Part shown: in pieces, positions 1 through 8,684 of the stretch
How positions within the stretch are numbered: the first letter of the stretch is position 1
Layout: every line of letters begins with the position of its first letter
Notes under the pieces: generated by a model
The model's database searches: none
Told to the model about the DNA's origin: nothing
What the model saw: only the letters and a program-made list of their open reading frames with translations
DNA from: CAYRQP01 sp964426545
Lineage (GTDB): Bacteria > Fermentibacterota > Fermentibacteria > Fermentibacterales > JCC-6
Direction: 5' to 3'
Length of the DNA: 64,000 nucleotides
NCBI GenBank assembly: GCA_964426545.1
Contig: CAYRQP010000003.1
Coordinates: forward strand, 73,011 to 137,010
Translations under genes and position numbers: made by a program

Positions 1-130
1 TCAGCCCAGCCCTTGTCTTCTCGTGCACGAATCGACGGGCAAGACACCTTATCTCTTCAATCTGAGTCTGTTCAACAAGCCTGAACCCGTGATATATCTT
101 ACCTGTCTGCGTGATGTTCTTTCGATTCAC
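1..130 (-). CDS. Partial N-terminus of an M16C (presequence-protease-like) metallopeptidase
   Basis: The minus strand stays open to the window edge, giving 43 residues that contain KIYHGFRLVEQ followed by ARRFVHEKTRAG. This matches the start of PreP/insulinase-type M16C peptidases, where an HGF motif is followed by a HEKTGA-like turn. The zinc-binding HXXEH motif would lie beyond the edge and cannot be seen. I chose the GTG at 130 because GGAG lies eight bases upstream. An in-frame ATG at 151 would overlap the nitroreductase end by more. PreP-type enzymes degrade peptides inside the cell or organelle. The gene is probably translationally coupled to the nitroreductase in front of it. The identification rests on a short stretch. 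Confidence 0.6.
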   Translation of the reverse strand, partial: MNRKNITQTGKIYHGFRLVEQTQIEEIRCLARRFVHEKTRAGL

Positions 131-134
131 CGGG

Positions 135-641
135 TTAACTCCATTGTTCATTGTGTATTCTAGTACCGTCATGTCTGTCTTCAAACTCAGGATGTTCAGC
201 GGGAACGCCTATTGAAATAAGCGCTACCGGCATGATGTAATCCGGAAGATTAAATAGTTTTTTCATTCCCTGCATCCGCTCTTCCCGTGGATATATTCCA
301 AGCCACACTGCCCCTAACTCTTGGTTCACGACTTCAAGCAGAATGTTCTGAACTGCGGCAGAGCAATCCTGGACTATGTAACCTATGTGACTTTGTCGTT
401 TCATGTTTCCGCAGACCAGAATTGCCGCTCCGGCTGATGGTACCATTGCTGAATAAGGATGGAATTCGGGAATGATTGCAAGAGTCTTTTTGTCTTTCAG
501 TACTATGAATTCCCATGGTTGCAGATTCCGCGCCGACGGTGCCTGCATTGCAGCACGCAGAAGTTGTTCTATCTTTTCATCGGAAACAGGCTTATCCTCA
601 TATTTCCTGACACTCCTGCGCTTCCTTATCTCTTCAAGCAT
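135..641 (-). CDS. Nitroreductase-family FMN oxidoreductase
   Basis: The 168-residue product begins EEIRKRRSVRKY, the typical FMN-phosphate-binding start of small nitroreductases. It continues with APSARNLQPWEFIV and ends with the GAVWLGIYP and PVALISIGVPAEHP segments of the family. These enzymes reduce nitro, quinone or flavin-type substrates with NAD(P)H; the substrate here cannot be told. An upstream in-frame ATG at 698 exists, but the ATG at 641 has GGAGAAGAG directly before it and begins at the conserved N-terminus. Starting at 698 would also place the palindrome at 657-711 inside the coding region. The 3' end overlaps a possible ATG of the M16C gene. Confidence 0.85.
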   Translation of the reverse strand: MLEEIRKRRSVRKYEDKPVSDEKIEQLLRAAMQAPSARNLQPWEFIVLKDKKTLAIIPEFHPYSAMVPSAGAAILVCGNMKRQSHIGYIVQDCSAAVQNILLEVVNQELGAVWLGIYPREERMQGMKKLFNLPDYIMPVALISIGVPAEHPEFEDRHDGTRIHNEQWS

Positions 642-656
642 CTCTTCTCCTTTTTT

Positions 657-711
657 AATTAGGGACACCATAGAAATGGTGACAGGCGGCTTTTCCATGG
701 TGTCCCTAATT
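657..711. repeat. Palindromic repeat element with 15-bp perfect arms
   Basis: The arms 657-671 and 697-711 are exact reverse complements, AATTAGGGACACCAT and its partner, around a 25-base centre. The right arm overlaps the stop codon (TAG, 706-708) of the PP-loop gene. The left arm ends about 16 bases from the nitroreductase start codon. It has no U-tract, so it is a poor intrinsic terminator. The GGGACAC core links it to the palindromes at 11102-11131, 25264-25337, 26016-26044 and 63875-63918. Confidence 0.8.
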
Positions 712-1587
712 ATTTATTTCTCTTTTTTTCGTGTAGCGGTCTATCAGTTCGTAAAGGGAATCGATGTGTGCCGTGTCACCAAGCAGGACTCCAGTGGGGG
801 CGGGGATGTCATCTATTTCAAGAACAGTATTTATCCCTGCCAATTCAACAAGTCTTAGATTATCGGAGTGATCGCGTCCTACTAAACCAATTGTGTCTTC
901 CGTAATTTGGAAAAACCTGCCGTGTCTTATTAGCCGGCAGTTACCTGCAGTAAATAATTCAGGTATTAACATCAATACCTTAAGTCTCTTACAGTAATTC
1001 TCATCAGTGAGTACACATCCCCCCGCAGGATTGGGATATTCATCTATACCATAGTGGACAGCAAGTGCTATCTGCCTCTTTCTCGACCTTCCGTTAATAT
1101 CGAGAAGTTTTTCTCTGTTTATTCTGCCGTCAATTTCGGGGACTGTCGGTTTCAGTATTTTTGCGGATAGGGGGCGCAGTAGAATGTCCTTAAATCCCGA
1201 AAGGCGCGAAACTCTCCTGAGTGAGTGGATGTTCTGAGACATCGGGCGCTGTCCTACTACTTCTCCGGAAAAGATCACATCGAAATTCTCTTCTTCCGCT
1301 ATTTTACCCAGCATTCTGAACATTCCCGTATGGCAGTCTATACAGGGATTGCGGTTTTTCCCATAACCGCTGGGAGCGTGTTTGAGAAGTGAAATTATTT
1401 TTTCGGTATAGTCTATTTCTCTCCAGGGTAATTTAAGCCTTTCAGCAGAGAATCTTCCCTGCTCAGACGAAAAGAAAGGGCTGTCGAAAGTAGCAAGTTC
1501 TACCTCTACTCCCTGCTCCCGGAGAACCGCTGCAGCTACCATCCCGTCCAGACCGCCGGAGAATGCACCCAGTGCCTTTACCCCCAC
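706..1587 (-). CDS. PP-loop ATPase related to tRNA thiolation enzymes (MnmA/ThiI-like)
   Basis: The 293-residue protein has a PP-loop near its N-terminus (SGGLDG, residues 10-15), an NPCIDC pair (Cys82 and Cys85), GEVVGQRPMSQ, RPLSAKIL, and a later AGGCVLTDENYCKR segment. This combination is typical of a bacterial ThiI/MnmA-related family thought to adenylate and thiolate tRNA; activity has not been shown for this branch as far as I know. The usual Ser after the PP-loop Asp (SGGxDS) is Gly here. The start is GTG with AAGGAG ten bases upstream. It overlaps the HAD gene by 10 bases, so the two are likely coupled. Its stop codon lies within a palindromic repeat. Confidence 0.7.
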   Translation of the reverse strand: MGVKALGAFSGGLDGMVAAAVLREQGVEVELATFDSPFFSSEQGRFSAERLKLPWREIDYTEKIISLLKHAPSGYGKNRNPCIDCHTGMFRMLGKIAEEENFDVIFSGEVVGQRPMSQNIHSLRRVSRLSGFKDILLRPLSAKILKPTVPEIDGRINREKLLDINGRSRKRQIALAVHYGIDEYPNPAGGCVLTDENYCKRLKVLMLIPELFTAGNCRLIRHGRFFQITEDTIGLVGRDHSDNLRLVELAGINTVLEIDDIPAPTGVLLGDTAHIDSLYELIDRYTKKREINN

Positions 1588-2267
1588 TTAGTATGTTCTC
1601 CTTCTATGATTTGCCACCTGTTGTCTTCTGCAAGTCTGCGAAGTTTTCTGTCCGGACAAACAGTTATCGGTGTACCGCACACCTCAAGTAGATACCGGTC
1701 ACTCAGGGAATCTCCGAGTGCTGCACACTCCGTCAATGATGTTCCGCTTTTCTCTGCATACCGCCGGGCATGCTCAGGCTTTGCTTTCCCCCATGGTCTA
1801 ACATTTGAGATGTTTCCGGTAAGCACATTGTCTTTAACTTCGAGAGTACTTGCCACTATTTCGTCGTAACCGAGCTGTTCTGCAATCGGTTTTCCAAGTT
1901 CATCAAGTGCAGCTGTCAGAAGCACTATCCTGCTTCCCTTTTCTTTAACTTCCGCTATAGACGATACTATTTCTGAGCGAAGATACCTGATAATGTTTTC
2001 TTTCACACAATTTTCGATGTTCTCTCTCAGTAGATCATAGGGAAGACCCTTCAAATATGTTCTATTCCAGCCCTTTCCGAATTTGATATCCAGAACGGGG
2101 TGTGTAATGTAGGCAATCAGGAACATAAGTGCTCTTTTGTGTGTGACTCTTTTTCTCTTATACAGATATTCAACGAGGGTCTTCTCCGAAGATACCGATA
2201 TCAATGTTCCGTCGAGGTCCAGAAATACTATTTTAGGAATACTTCCATCTGCAAGGCGTATTTTCAT
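1578..2267 (-). CDS. HAD-superfamily phosphatase, SerB-like subclass
   Basis: Haloacid-dehalogenase motifs appear in order: FLDLDGTL (nucleophile Asp17, general acid Asp19), the LLTAA motif II, a KAKPEH lysine, and GDSLSD (motif IV). A helical cap inserted between motifs I and II gives the SerB/HAD-IB layout. At 229 residues the length suits single-domain phosphatases acting on phosphoserine or other small phosphomonoesters; the substrate is unknown. The gene lies five bases after the Tat-protein gene and overlaps the PP-loop gene by 10 bases, so the three probably form one transcript. No strong SD is present, which suggests coupled translation. Confidence 0.75.
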   Translation of the reverse strand: MKIRLADGSIPKIVFLDLDGTLISVSSEKTLVEYLYKRKRVTHKRALMFLIAYITHPVLDIKFGKGWNRTYLKGLPYDLLRENIENCVKENIIRYLRSEIVSSIAEVKEKGSRIVLLTAALDELGKPIAEQLGYDEIVASTLEVKDNVLTGNISNVRPWGKAKPEHARRYAEKSGTSLTECAALGDSLSDRYLLEVCGTPITVCPDRKLRRLAEDNRWQIIEGEHTKWG

Positions 2268-2272
2268 TACTT

Positions 2273-3169
2273 TTATAACAGAGGGGGAGCTATTCTTACG
2301 CCTCTGCCGGTGCCGGGACTATTGTCGAATACTGCTGTAATATGAACCAATATCCCGGGGAATAAGCGTGGAAATGCTCCGTGAAAATAGGAATGAGCAA
2401 TATTCGTATAGGCTGTTATGTCCTGTGCATATTCTCCCGCGCTCGAGTCACCGGGGCAGACAAGTTGTCCAATTCCCCGGACTTCATATGACTTGTTGGC
2501 AAGGAATACAAGAGATGTTGTCGGGCGTTCCATTAAATTTAAGAAAGTATGCGTTTCAAAAGCCGGAGTGCTATATAACTCAAGTGATATCATCTTTGTG
2601 AGGTCGAAGTTATCGGCGGTGGAATACAGGTTGTTGAGATAATCAAGTTTGTATCCCATGGAATCCGACATTGTGTCATTCATTTCCGTAATGCGGTCTT
2701 TTATTATTTCGCGCCTGGGACAAAGCCCCATTCCCTTGAAGGCGTTATTTATTGTGAGTGTGCTGTCAGCTCTTTTCGCGCCGAATGTAGCCATGGCTGC
2801 GTTGTGGGGTCCGTCCAATGATGGAGGAGACCCGCCCTGTCCACTCATCATCATGGATATATTGTCGAGGACTTCCTTTCTTGCCGTCAAATTCCAATCC
2901 ATGAATGCTGGTGGAAGGTTAAGCGTGGTGTACTCCTGCCACCGTCCATCGATATATGCGCGAATCATGCATTCTGCCTCTCTCGAAGCATCTACTGTTT
3001 CCTGTTTAAAGGTGCCATCTGTCCAGAATTCTTCCATTCCCTGTTCCCAGTCTCCCGCAAGGACCTTTCCTGTCAAAGACGCCAGAAAAATCGCACCGCC
3101 GGCTTTGCCTGCTTTTCCCAGAAATTCTCTGCGATTGATATTCTTTTTATTTTCGTCTTTTTTGTTCAT
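2273..3169 (-). CDS. Tat-exported protein of unknown function
   Basis: The N-terminus has a lysine-rich stretch, a twin-arginine motif (NRREFLGKAG), a hydrophobic Gly/Ala segment and a likely cleavage after VLAG, so a folded protein is exported by the Tat pathway. The mature part, about 260 residues, matches no family I recognise. It is rich in Asn, Met and aromatic residues and has few cysteines, so a bound Fe-S cluster is unlikely. I placed the start at ATG 3169 because GAAAGG sits nine bases upstream. The ATG at 3178 touches that SD and is less likely. It heads the minus-strand group that includes the HAD and PP-loop genes and faces the greA gene divergently. Confidence 0.7.
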   Translation of the reverse strand: MNKKDENKKNINRREFLGKAGKAGGAIFLASLTGKVLAGDWEQGMEEFWTDGTFKQETVDASREAECMIRAYIDGRWQEYTTLNLPPAFMDWNLTARKEVLDNISMMMSGQGGSPPSLDGPHNAAMATFGAKRADSTLTINNAFKGMGLCPRREIIKDRITEMNDTMSDSMGYKLDYLNNLYSTADNFDLTKMISLELYSTPAFETHTFLNLMERPTTSLVFLANKSYEVRGIGQLVCPGDSSAGEYAQDITAYTNIAHSYFHGAFPRLFPGILVHITAVFDNSPGTGRGVRIAPPLL

Positions 3170-3237
3170 ATTTGACATCCTTTCAATTATTGGAAAATAT
3201 AGTTATGAATTACCTTTCATAACACTAAGGGGAGGAT

Positions 3238-5346
3238 TTGTCCAGATTTATAAAACTTGCTCTCGATAAGCAATATGATGCCCTGTCTAGCCTCTGGCTC
3301 GAAGAGTTGGAAAACGGCATCCCGACAGATATAGTAATCAGTGTAATAGAGGTCCTTTCCGGTAACAATGAACACGCTCTTGCGGGAGAGTTAGTAGAAC
3401 TTACGGTCGGGGAAATCAAGAACAAAGACATCTCAGAAATACCTATGTTGATTAAGGGAATTGCCGGTTTTTTCCATAAACAAGAATTCATAAGAAGAAT
3501 TCTCGTTGAAACCCTGCGGGATGAATATCTTTTATTCCGTCCTCTCGAGTATTTTCTCGCCCGGTGCGGTTTGACAGCCAGGGGGGCTGATATTGCTGTC
3601 TGCCAGGAAAGTTTCCTGTCCCTTATGCATTATTCTGTCGGCAATTACATATATCACAACACATACGGAGCCGGACAAATTTCAAGCGTATCCAGAGTCT
3701 TTATCACGATTGATTTTCAGGAAAACCCCGGGCATGATATGAGATTGAGCAATGCGGTAGAATCGACTCTGCCCCTGTCTGCAGATTCTCTGCTGGTGCT
3801 TCGGGATAGTGACCCTGTTGAATTAAATCGCCTGCTCAAGGATAATCCACAAGAATTTTTGAGCCTTATGATGAATGAACCAATAGTAGAAAATTCTACT
3901 GCCGTTCGAAGACACCTAGCGGTAATTCTGGGTGTTCCTGAAAGAGGAATTACGAAATCCTGGAATACACTGAAGGGTCTTGCTTCCAGGAATCCGGATC
4001 TCTCTGTTCTCGGTGACGACATTGTCATTACAGGAAGAGAGACTTCTCTTGTCGAACAGATTAAGAATCTCATATACGAAAATAGTTCCGATATGTCGCT
4101 CGTGGTCAAGAAGATATCACCCCTTCTTAAAACTGCTTCTTCTGATGACAGGGAGTCTTTGTTTCTGCTGCTCCCTGATTTGATTAGCCTAAAGTCCCCC
4201 GAAACGGGTGCTGTTTTCGAATTGTGCTGGTTTTTGTCGAACCGCGGGTTTGATGCGAGTTTCGACGAAGCGCGTAAAGTCCTGTTGGAGCCGACTGCTT
4301 CCCGTGCCCTGCGGGCTTTAGGAGAAATACATTCCATGACCTGTTCAAAAAAATACATCTCTCTTTATCTGTCTTCAAGCGCCCCTGGAGATGAAATACT
4401 GAAGTTTTTCTCATCTCTTCAAAAATCTCTGTGGGTGTACGCCGCCAATCTGCTGATTGACACCAATATTGAAATAGTGAAAGCATGTATTCACCTCTTT
4501 CTGTCAAATCCAGCCGACACGGACAGATACCTTCGTACGATGCTGTTTATAGCCGGTCACTCTACTGAAGAATTAATGGAGACCGAAAGGAACATTATCT
4601 CTTTACTTATGGAAAATATCACTTTTGCCGGAGCAGATATCCAGAAAAAGACCATGCGGTACCTACTCGACAAAAGAGCCGTTGAATTCGACGCATGGAT
4701 TGCCCGGCAGGATACACGAAAGCTGGAAAATCTTCTTTTAGTGCTGGAAAAATCCACAGCAGCCCAGAAAGAAGGTTTCTTCCTTAAAATAAAAAGAGCT
4801 GTCTCGGAAAGAAAAACCAGTACAGCGCGCATGGATATATCAAAAGCACATTTTTGGGAATCAGACTTTTTATTCAGTAGTTCCGCAGCAATCGAAAAGA
4901 GGGGCGAAAACATTATTCATTTAAAGGATGTTGAAATTCCCAAAGCTATAGAAGCTATTTCCGTTGCAGCTTCACACGGAGACCTAAAGGAAAATGCTGA
5001 ATACCACGCTGCCATAGAAAGGCGGGATCTGCTTCTCGACCGGATGAAAACATGGAACGATGAGTTGAAAATATACTATCCTTATCCAAAAGAAAAGATA
5101 AATGACAGGATAGTCTCGCCGGGAACTTCCGTCACCATGGAGAATGCCGATGGAAGTAATGTCACTATTGATCTCGTCGGCCCCCTGGATGCAGATTCAG
5201 ATAAAGGAAAGATAAACTACAAGGCTCCAATCGGTCAGTTACTGCTTGGAAAAGGTGTGGGCGATTCGGTTGTTCTTCCCAAAAACGAAAGTACCGAAAG
5301 CATTATTATTTTCATAAAGGTACTTAATTTCCCGGAGAAACAATGA
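3238..5346 (+). CDS. greA: Long GreA-type transcript cleavage factor with large N-terminal helical extension
   Basis: The last ~150 of 702 residues form a GreA module. The coiled coil carries HGDLKENAEYHAA, with the acidic tip that reaches into the RNA polymerase secondary channel, followed by an FKBP-like C-terminal domain. GreA rescues backtracked polymerase by stimulating RNA cleavage. The first ~550 residues are mainly helical and have no domain I can name. Chlamydiae and spirochaetes have similarly enlarged GreA proteins, so this is probably a known architecture rather than a recent fusion. The start is TTG at 3238, just after AAGGGGAGG. The stop overlaps the next gene by four bases (ATGA). 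Confidence 0.85.
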   Translation: MSRFIKLALDKQYDALSSLWLEELENGIPTDIVISVIEVLSGNNEHALAGELVELTVGEIKNKDISEIPMLIKGIAGFFHKQEFIRRILVETLRDEYLLFRPLEYFLARCGLTARGADIAVCQESFLSLMHYSVGNYIYHNTYGAGQISSVSRVFITIDFQENPGHDMRLSNAVESTLPLSADSLLVLRDSDPVELNRLLKDNPQEFLSLMMNEPIVENSTAVRRHLAVILGVPERGITKSWNTLKGLASRNPDLSVLGDDIVITGRETSLVEQIKNLIYENSSDMSLVVKKISPLLKTASSDDRESLFLLLPDLISLKSPETGAVFELCWFLSNRGFDASFDEARKVLLEPTASRALRALGEIHSMTCSKKYISLYLSSSAPGDEILKFFSSLQKSLWVYAANLLIDTNIEIVKACIHLFLSNPADTDRYLRTMLFIAGHSTEELMETERNIISLLMENITFAGADIQKKTMRYLLDKRAVEFDAWIARQDTRKLENLLLVLEKSTAAQKEGFFLKIKRAVSERKTSTARMDISKAHFWESDFLFSSSAAIEKRGENIIHLKDVEIPKAIEAISVAASHGDLKENAEYHAAIERRDLLLDRMKTWNDELKIYYPYPKEKINDRIVSPGTSVTMENADGSNVTIDLVGPLDADSDKGKINYKAPIGQLLLGKGVGDSVVLPKNESTESIIIFIKVLNFPEKQ

Positions 5347-5636
5347 TATGCCGTAAATGCGGGTGCGTACACGAAGCAGAGACTATTGGCTTCAAGGCGG
5401 CGTGTGAAAACTGTCTGACATACCTTCATTCGTGTTTTCAATGTACTGTTTTTGACCATCTTGTTGAAAGGTGTCGTTCTCTCACAACAGAAGCGGTCCG
5501 AGATACAAATGATCTGAATTTCTGCGAAGAGTTTTCTCCAAATATGGATTCACCTAATAGAAAAGAAGGAGAAAATCGAACGGAACCGGGTAAGAAGAGT
5601 TTCGAAAGCCTCTTTGGAAAGAAACAGAGCAGTTAA
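5343..5636 (+). CDS. Small zinc-ribbon protein
   Basis: This 97-residue protein has cysteines as CRKCGC near the start, then CENC, SCFQC, a further RC and NFCEEF, with a hydrophilic Lys/Glu-rich tail. The pattern is that of small bacterial proteins with one or two zinc ribbons ending in an A/N-FCEEF motif, of unknown function. It overlaps the greA stop by ATGA and shares one base (TAATG) with the next membrane-protein gene, so translation is coupled on both sides. A role in transcription or in the polysaccharide locus would be guesswork. Confidence 0.6.
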   Translation: MICRKCGCVHEAETIGFKAACENCLTYLHSCFQCTVFDHLVERCRSLTTEAVRDTNDLNFCEEFSPNMDSPNRKEGENRTEPGKKSFESLFGKKQSS

Positions 5637-7084
5637 TGGCTTTAGGTGACAGCAGTTACGAGAGTATAGAAAAATACTCACTGGGTCTTCGGGGGTACTT
5701 TATTCTAATACTGCTGACTGCTGTTTATTTTGCGGCCTATCAGTTTCTTCCTACTAATATTCGATATTCCTTTCTTTTCTTTCTGGGCGGTACATTCCTT
5801 ATTGCATGGCAGCCGAGACCTTCTTTCTGGCTCCCCTTTCTTCCCGTTATTTTCCTTCTGAGTTATCCTGTTATTAACCTTGATCTCTTCCACCCACAGA
5901 TGGCGACTCTCTTTATGTTTGCCTTTACCGCCTGGTTTATAATAGACCGCATTGTTTGGGACGAACCGGTCTTCTTCTTCTATGGAATAGTGTACTTATT
6001 CTGTGCTGCTCTGATCATACAATTGTTAAGTATTTTTCTCTCCGTACACATTGGCGGACAGTATGTTTGGAACGCCATTCGAGACGGCAGCGGGATTTTT
6101 CTATTTTTTCCACTTATTTTCATAATTCCTGCAATCTGTAATACAGAGGAAACACTTATTTCACTTATTCGTGCGGTCGTTATAGCCCTGCTTACGGCCA
6201 GTATCATCGGTGCTGTCGAGTATTTTTCCATTAGCGGCTTTTCAAGAATTGATCTTGCTATTGGATATTTATACAAAGGAAGGGTTGCGTCTCTCTTTGG
6301 AAATTCAAACGTTTTCGCCGGATATCTTGAACTGTGTATTCCTCTTGCGTTAGCCATGTTCTTCATGGAGAAGAAACTCGCCTGGAAAATATTAGCACTG
6401 GCGGCGGTTCTGTTTGGATTTTTCAGTACCCTGTATACCTTTTCAAGAGGGGGGCTTTTCTTCGTTGTGATCGGTTTATTCATAGTCCTTTTCTTTAGGT
6501 TCAGAAAGAAGATTCTCGTCCCAATAGTAATTGGGATAGCTCTGGTTATTCTACTGCTAACCAATGCTGATGTCTTTGAAAGACAGATCTCATTCTTTAT
6601 CAATCCTGAGTCTAATCTTTCGCAGCCCACTATTCTTCATCGATACATTACATACCGTGGTTATCTTCATCAGTTTTCAGAATACCCTCTTCTGGGTATC
6701 GGCTGGGGTGCAAAGGAATTCTTCTGGGGCCGAACTAATATTTATTCTTTCTGGGAGGTGCGGCACATTGTAAGCTCAGAAACAATCAGGCACTTTGGAG
6801 GATTAAACAGTCTTTTTTTGAATCATCTTGTTAAAGGCGGGGTTATTTCTCTTTTCTCTGTTCTACTCGTCTTTTTTGGTTTTTTGATGGCTGTATTTAG
6901 ATCTTTTGGAAGAAATCGTTTACTGGTAATGTCAATAGCCGCCGGGATAATTGCTTTTACAGGACACCAGTTTGTAGATAATTTGCTCCAATGGTCGCAG
7001 GTAAATGCTATGTTTTGGTTTCTGATTGGAATAGTATGCGCCTGTGCATATCCGTCTTTCCCTCGAAATATAGACAGTGAATAG
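5636..7084 (+). CDS. O-antigen ligase/polymerase-like integral membrane protein
   Basis: The 482-residue protein has about twelve hydrophobic segments. A large extracytoplasmic loop lies between the segment ending near ADVFERQ and the last helices and contains LHRYITYRG, GIGWGAKEF and NSLFLNHLVKGGV. A YTFSRGG motif precedes it. This is the Wzy_C (WaaL/O-antigen polymerase) layout. These proteins transfer or polymerise undecaprenyl-linked glycans at the outer face of the inner membrane. It sits at the front of the glycosyltransferase cluster and overlaps the flippase gene by eight bases. Polymerase and ligase cannot be separated by sequence alone. Confidence 0.75.
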   Translation: MALGDSSYESIEKYSLGLRGYFILILLTAVYFAAYQFLPTNIRYSFLFFLGGTFLIAWQPRPSFWLPFLPVIFLLSYPVINLDLFHPQMATLFMFAFTAWFIIDRIVWDEPVFFFYGIVYLFCAALIIQLLSIFLSVHIGGQYVWNAIRDGSGIFLFFPLIFIIPAICNTEETLISLIRAVVIALLTASIIGAVEYFSISGFSRIDLAIGYLYKGRVASLFGNSNVFAGYLELCIPLALAMFFMEKKLAWKILALAAVLFGFFSTLYTFSRGGLFFVVIGLFIVLFFRFRKKILVPIVIGIALVILLLTNADVFERQISFFINPESNLSQPTILHRYITYRGYLHQFSEYPLLGIGWGAKEFFWGRTNIYSFWEVRHIVSSETIRHFGGLNSLFLNHLVKGGVISLFSVLLVFFGFLMAVFRSFGRNRLLVMSIAAGIIAFTGHQFVDNLLQWSQVNAMFWFLIGIVCACAYPSFPRNIDSE

Positions 7085-8684
7085 CACTTTAAGACGGCGG
7101 TTGACCTGGTTTGCAGCACCCAAGGGAAAAGGTGCCGGCTTTTCTCTAATCTCTTTTGGTAAGCTCCTTGCCGCGGTATTTATGTATATAAAACAGGTGC
7201 TGGTTGCCAATTACTTTGGTCTTTCCTGGCAAACCGACGCTTTTGCGATAGCTCTGATTATTCCCCAACTCATCACGCAGGTAATCTCGAGCTCCCTGGA
7301 CTCCTGTTTCATTCCCATTCTTGCCGACGTCACACACAAAAAGGGGAAGCTCTCCGCCAATAAACTGATAAGCAGAATACTCTTTTGGTCGTTCTCCCTC
7401 GGTGTTGCGCTGATAGTTATTCTCCTCTTTTTCGGTAACGGGCTTGTTTCTTCCGTAGGACACGGCCTTCCTCTGCGAGCACATCTCCTTGGCGGAACAA
7501 TGCTTAGAATTCTCTTGCCGCTGCTTGTTCTTTCTTCCATAAATGGTATCATGGTGGCTATTCTCATATATCAGGAAAGATACGGAGTATGGGCTTTCAT
7601 TGAACTGTTTCAGGTAGTAATTGCTCTTGCTGTAATAATAGGAGCGCATCTTCTCTTCAAAAACAATCCTGATGTTGAAATTTTGTCCCTTCCTTTTTCT
7701 ATTTTGATCTCAGTAGCGTTTACATTCGCGGTTCTCTCTTTTGCGGTTATCAAAGCCGGGTTAATCTTCCATGTTTCAATAGATCCAACAGACCCTGATT
7801 TTAAAAGATTCCTGCTAATGGCTTTCCCTATTATGCTCAGTGTCGTTTTCAATTTTCTTGGGCCGGTTGTAGATAAATTTCTGTCTTCTCTGCTTAGTGT
7901 AGATTCCGTTACAGCCCTCTCCTATGCCGACCGCCTGAAACAGATAATTCTCTCTGTCCTTTTCATTCCGCTTGCTGCCATTGCCAATGTTACTTTTTCA
8001 AGAAGGGCATCAGAGGGGGATTACTCTGCACTGCAAATGGATTTGGTGCGTCAACTAAACTGGACCTCTTTGTTTATGTTCCCCGTTGCCATTATTTTGA
8101 CAATTCTTGCCGCACCCATTATTGCATTTCTTTTCCAGAGGGGTGAGTTTACTGCGGCTGACTCCCGGCTTGTCGGATACGCACTTGCCTTTTATGCACC
8201 CTGGCTTGCGCAGTTTGGCTTCGGTGTAATTGTATCAAGAGCTTTCTTTGCCTTAAAAGATACTGTTACTCCGGTGCTTATTTCGGCATGGGGGCTTATT
8301 GTGAATATTCTCCTGAGCATTATCCTCTTTGAACCGTTGGGAATTGGCGGATTGGCTCTTGGAACTACCCTTGCCTCAACGGCAAAAACTATTCTGCTGT
8401 TCTATTTCCTGCGGAAGAAAATGGGAGATATAAATGGAATGGCTTTGTTTAGAGAACAGTTAAAACTACTTTGTGCATCTGCTGCAATGACCGGATTTAT
8501 CCTCTTCATCTCTGTATTCCTGCCTCTTGAAGCAGGGACTTCCATTACTTTCATATCAAGAGTTCTCCGGCTGGCAATAACCGTAGTGCCGGCACTGGGT
8601 ATCTACTTTGCGACTACAATTTTCCTAAAATCTCAGGTTGCTCTGAATGCGGTTTCAAAAATAAGAAGCAAACTGGCGGGTTAG
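7077..8684 (+). CDS. murJ: MurJ/MviN-type lipid-linked glycan flippase
   Basis: The 535-residue protein has about fourteen membrane segments and the MVF-family landmarks: an N-terminal region with YFGLSWQTDAF, LFQRGEFTA, and SRAFFALKDTVTP. MurJ flips the peptidoglycan precursor lipid II. Its position between a Wzy-like gene and glycosyltransferases raises the possibility that this copy exports the local polysaccharide unit instead, as Wzx does. I keep the family name because the motifs fit MurJ better than Wzx. The start is GTG at 7077. Its TAG stop overlaps the convergent glycosyltransferase stop (TTAG, 8681-8684), leaving no room for a terminator. Confidence 0.75.
   Translation: MNSTLRRRLTWFAAPKGKGAGFSLISFGKLLAAVFMYIKQVLVANYFGLSWQTDAFAIALIIPQLITQVISSSLDSCFIPILADVTHKKGKLSANKLISRILFWSFSLGVALIVILLFFGNGLVSSVGHGLPLRAHLLGGTMLRILLPLLVLSSINGIMVAILIYQERYGVWAFIELFQVVIALAVIIGAHLLFKNNPDVEILSLPFSILISVAFTFAVLSFAVIKAGLIFHVSIDPTDPDFKRFLLMAFPIMLSVVFNFLGPVVDKFLSSLLSVDSVTALSYADRLKQIILSVLFIPLAAIANVTFSRRASEGDYSALQMDLVRQLNWTSLFMFPVAIILTILAAPIIAFLFQRGEFTAADSRLVGYALAFYAPWLAQFGFGVIVSRAFFALKDTVTPVLISAWGLIVNILLSIILFEPLGIGGLALGTTLASTAKTILLFYFLRKKMGDINGMALFREQLKLLCASAAMTGFILFISVFLPLEAGTSITFISRVLRLAITVVPALGIYFATTIFLKSQVALNAVSKIRSKLAG

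Noticed and set aside
657..711. Terminator between the PP-loop and nitroreductase genes
   Set aside because: The 25-base centre and lack of a U-tract argue against it, and the arms share their core with other dispersed palindromes.
706..1587. MnmA (tRNA 2-thiouridylase) itself
   Set aside because: Length and the GEVVGQRPMSQ and PAGGCVLTD segments fit a related PP-loop family rather than true MnmA.
7077..8684. Wzx-type O-antigen flippase
   Set aside because: The sequence motifs (QTDAF, QRGEFTA, RAFFALKDT) are those of the MurJ/MVF family; only the neighbourhood suggests Wzx.
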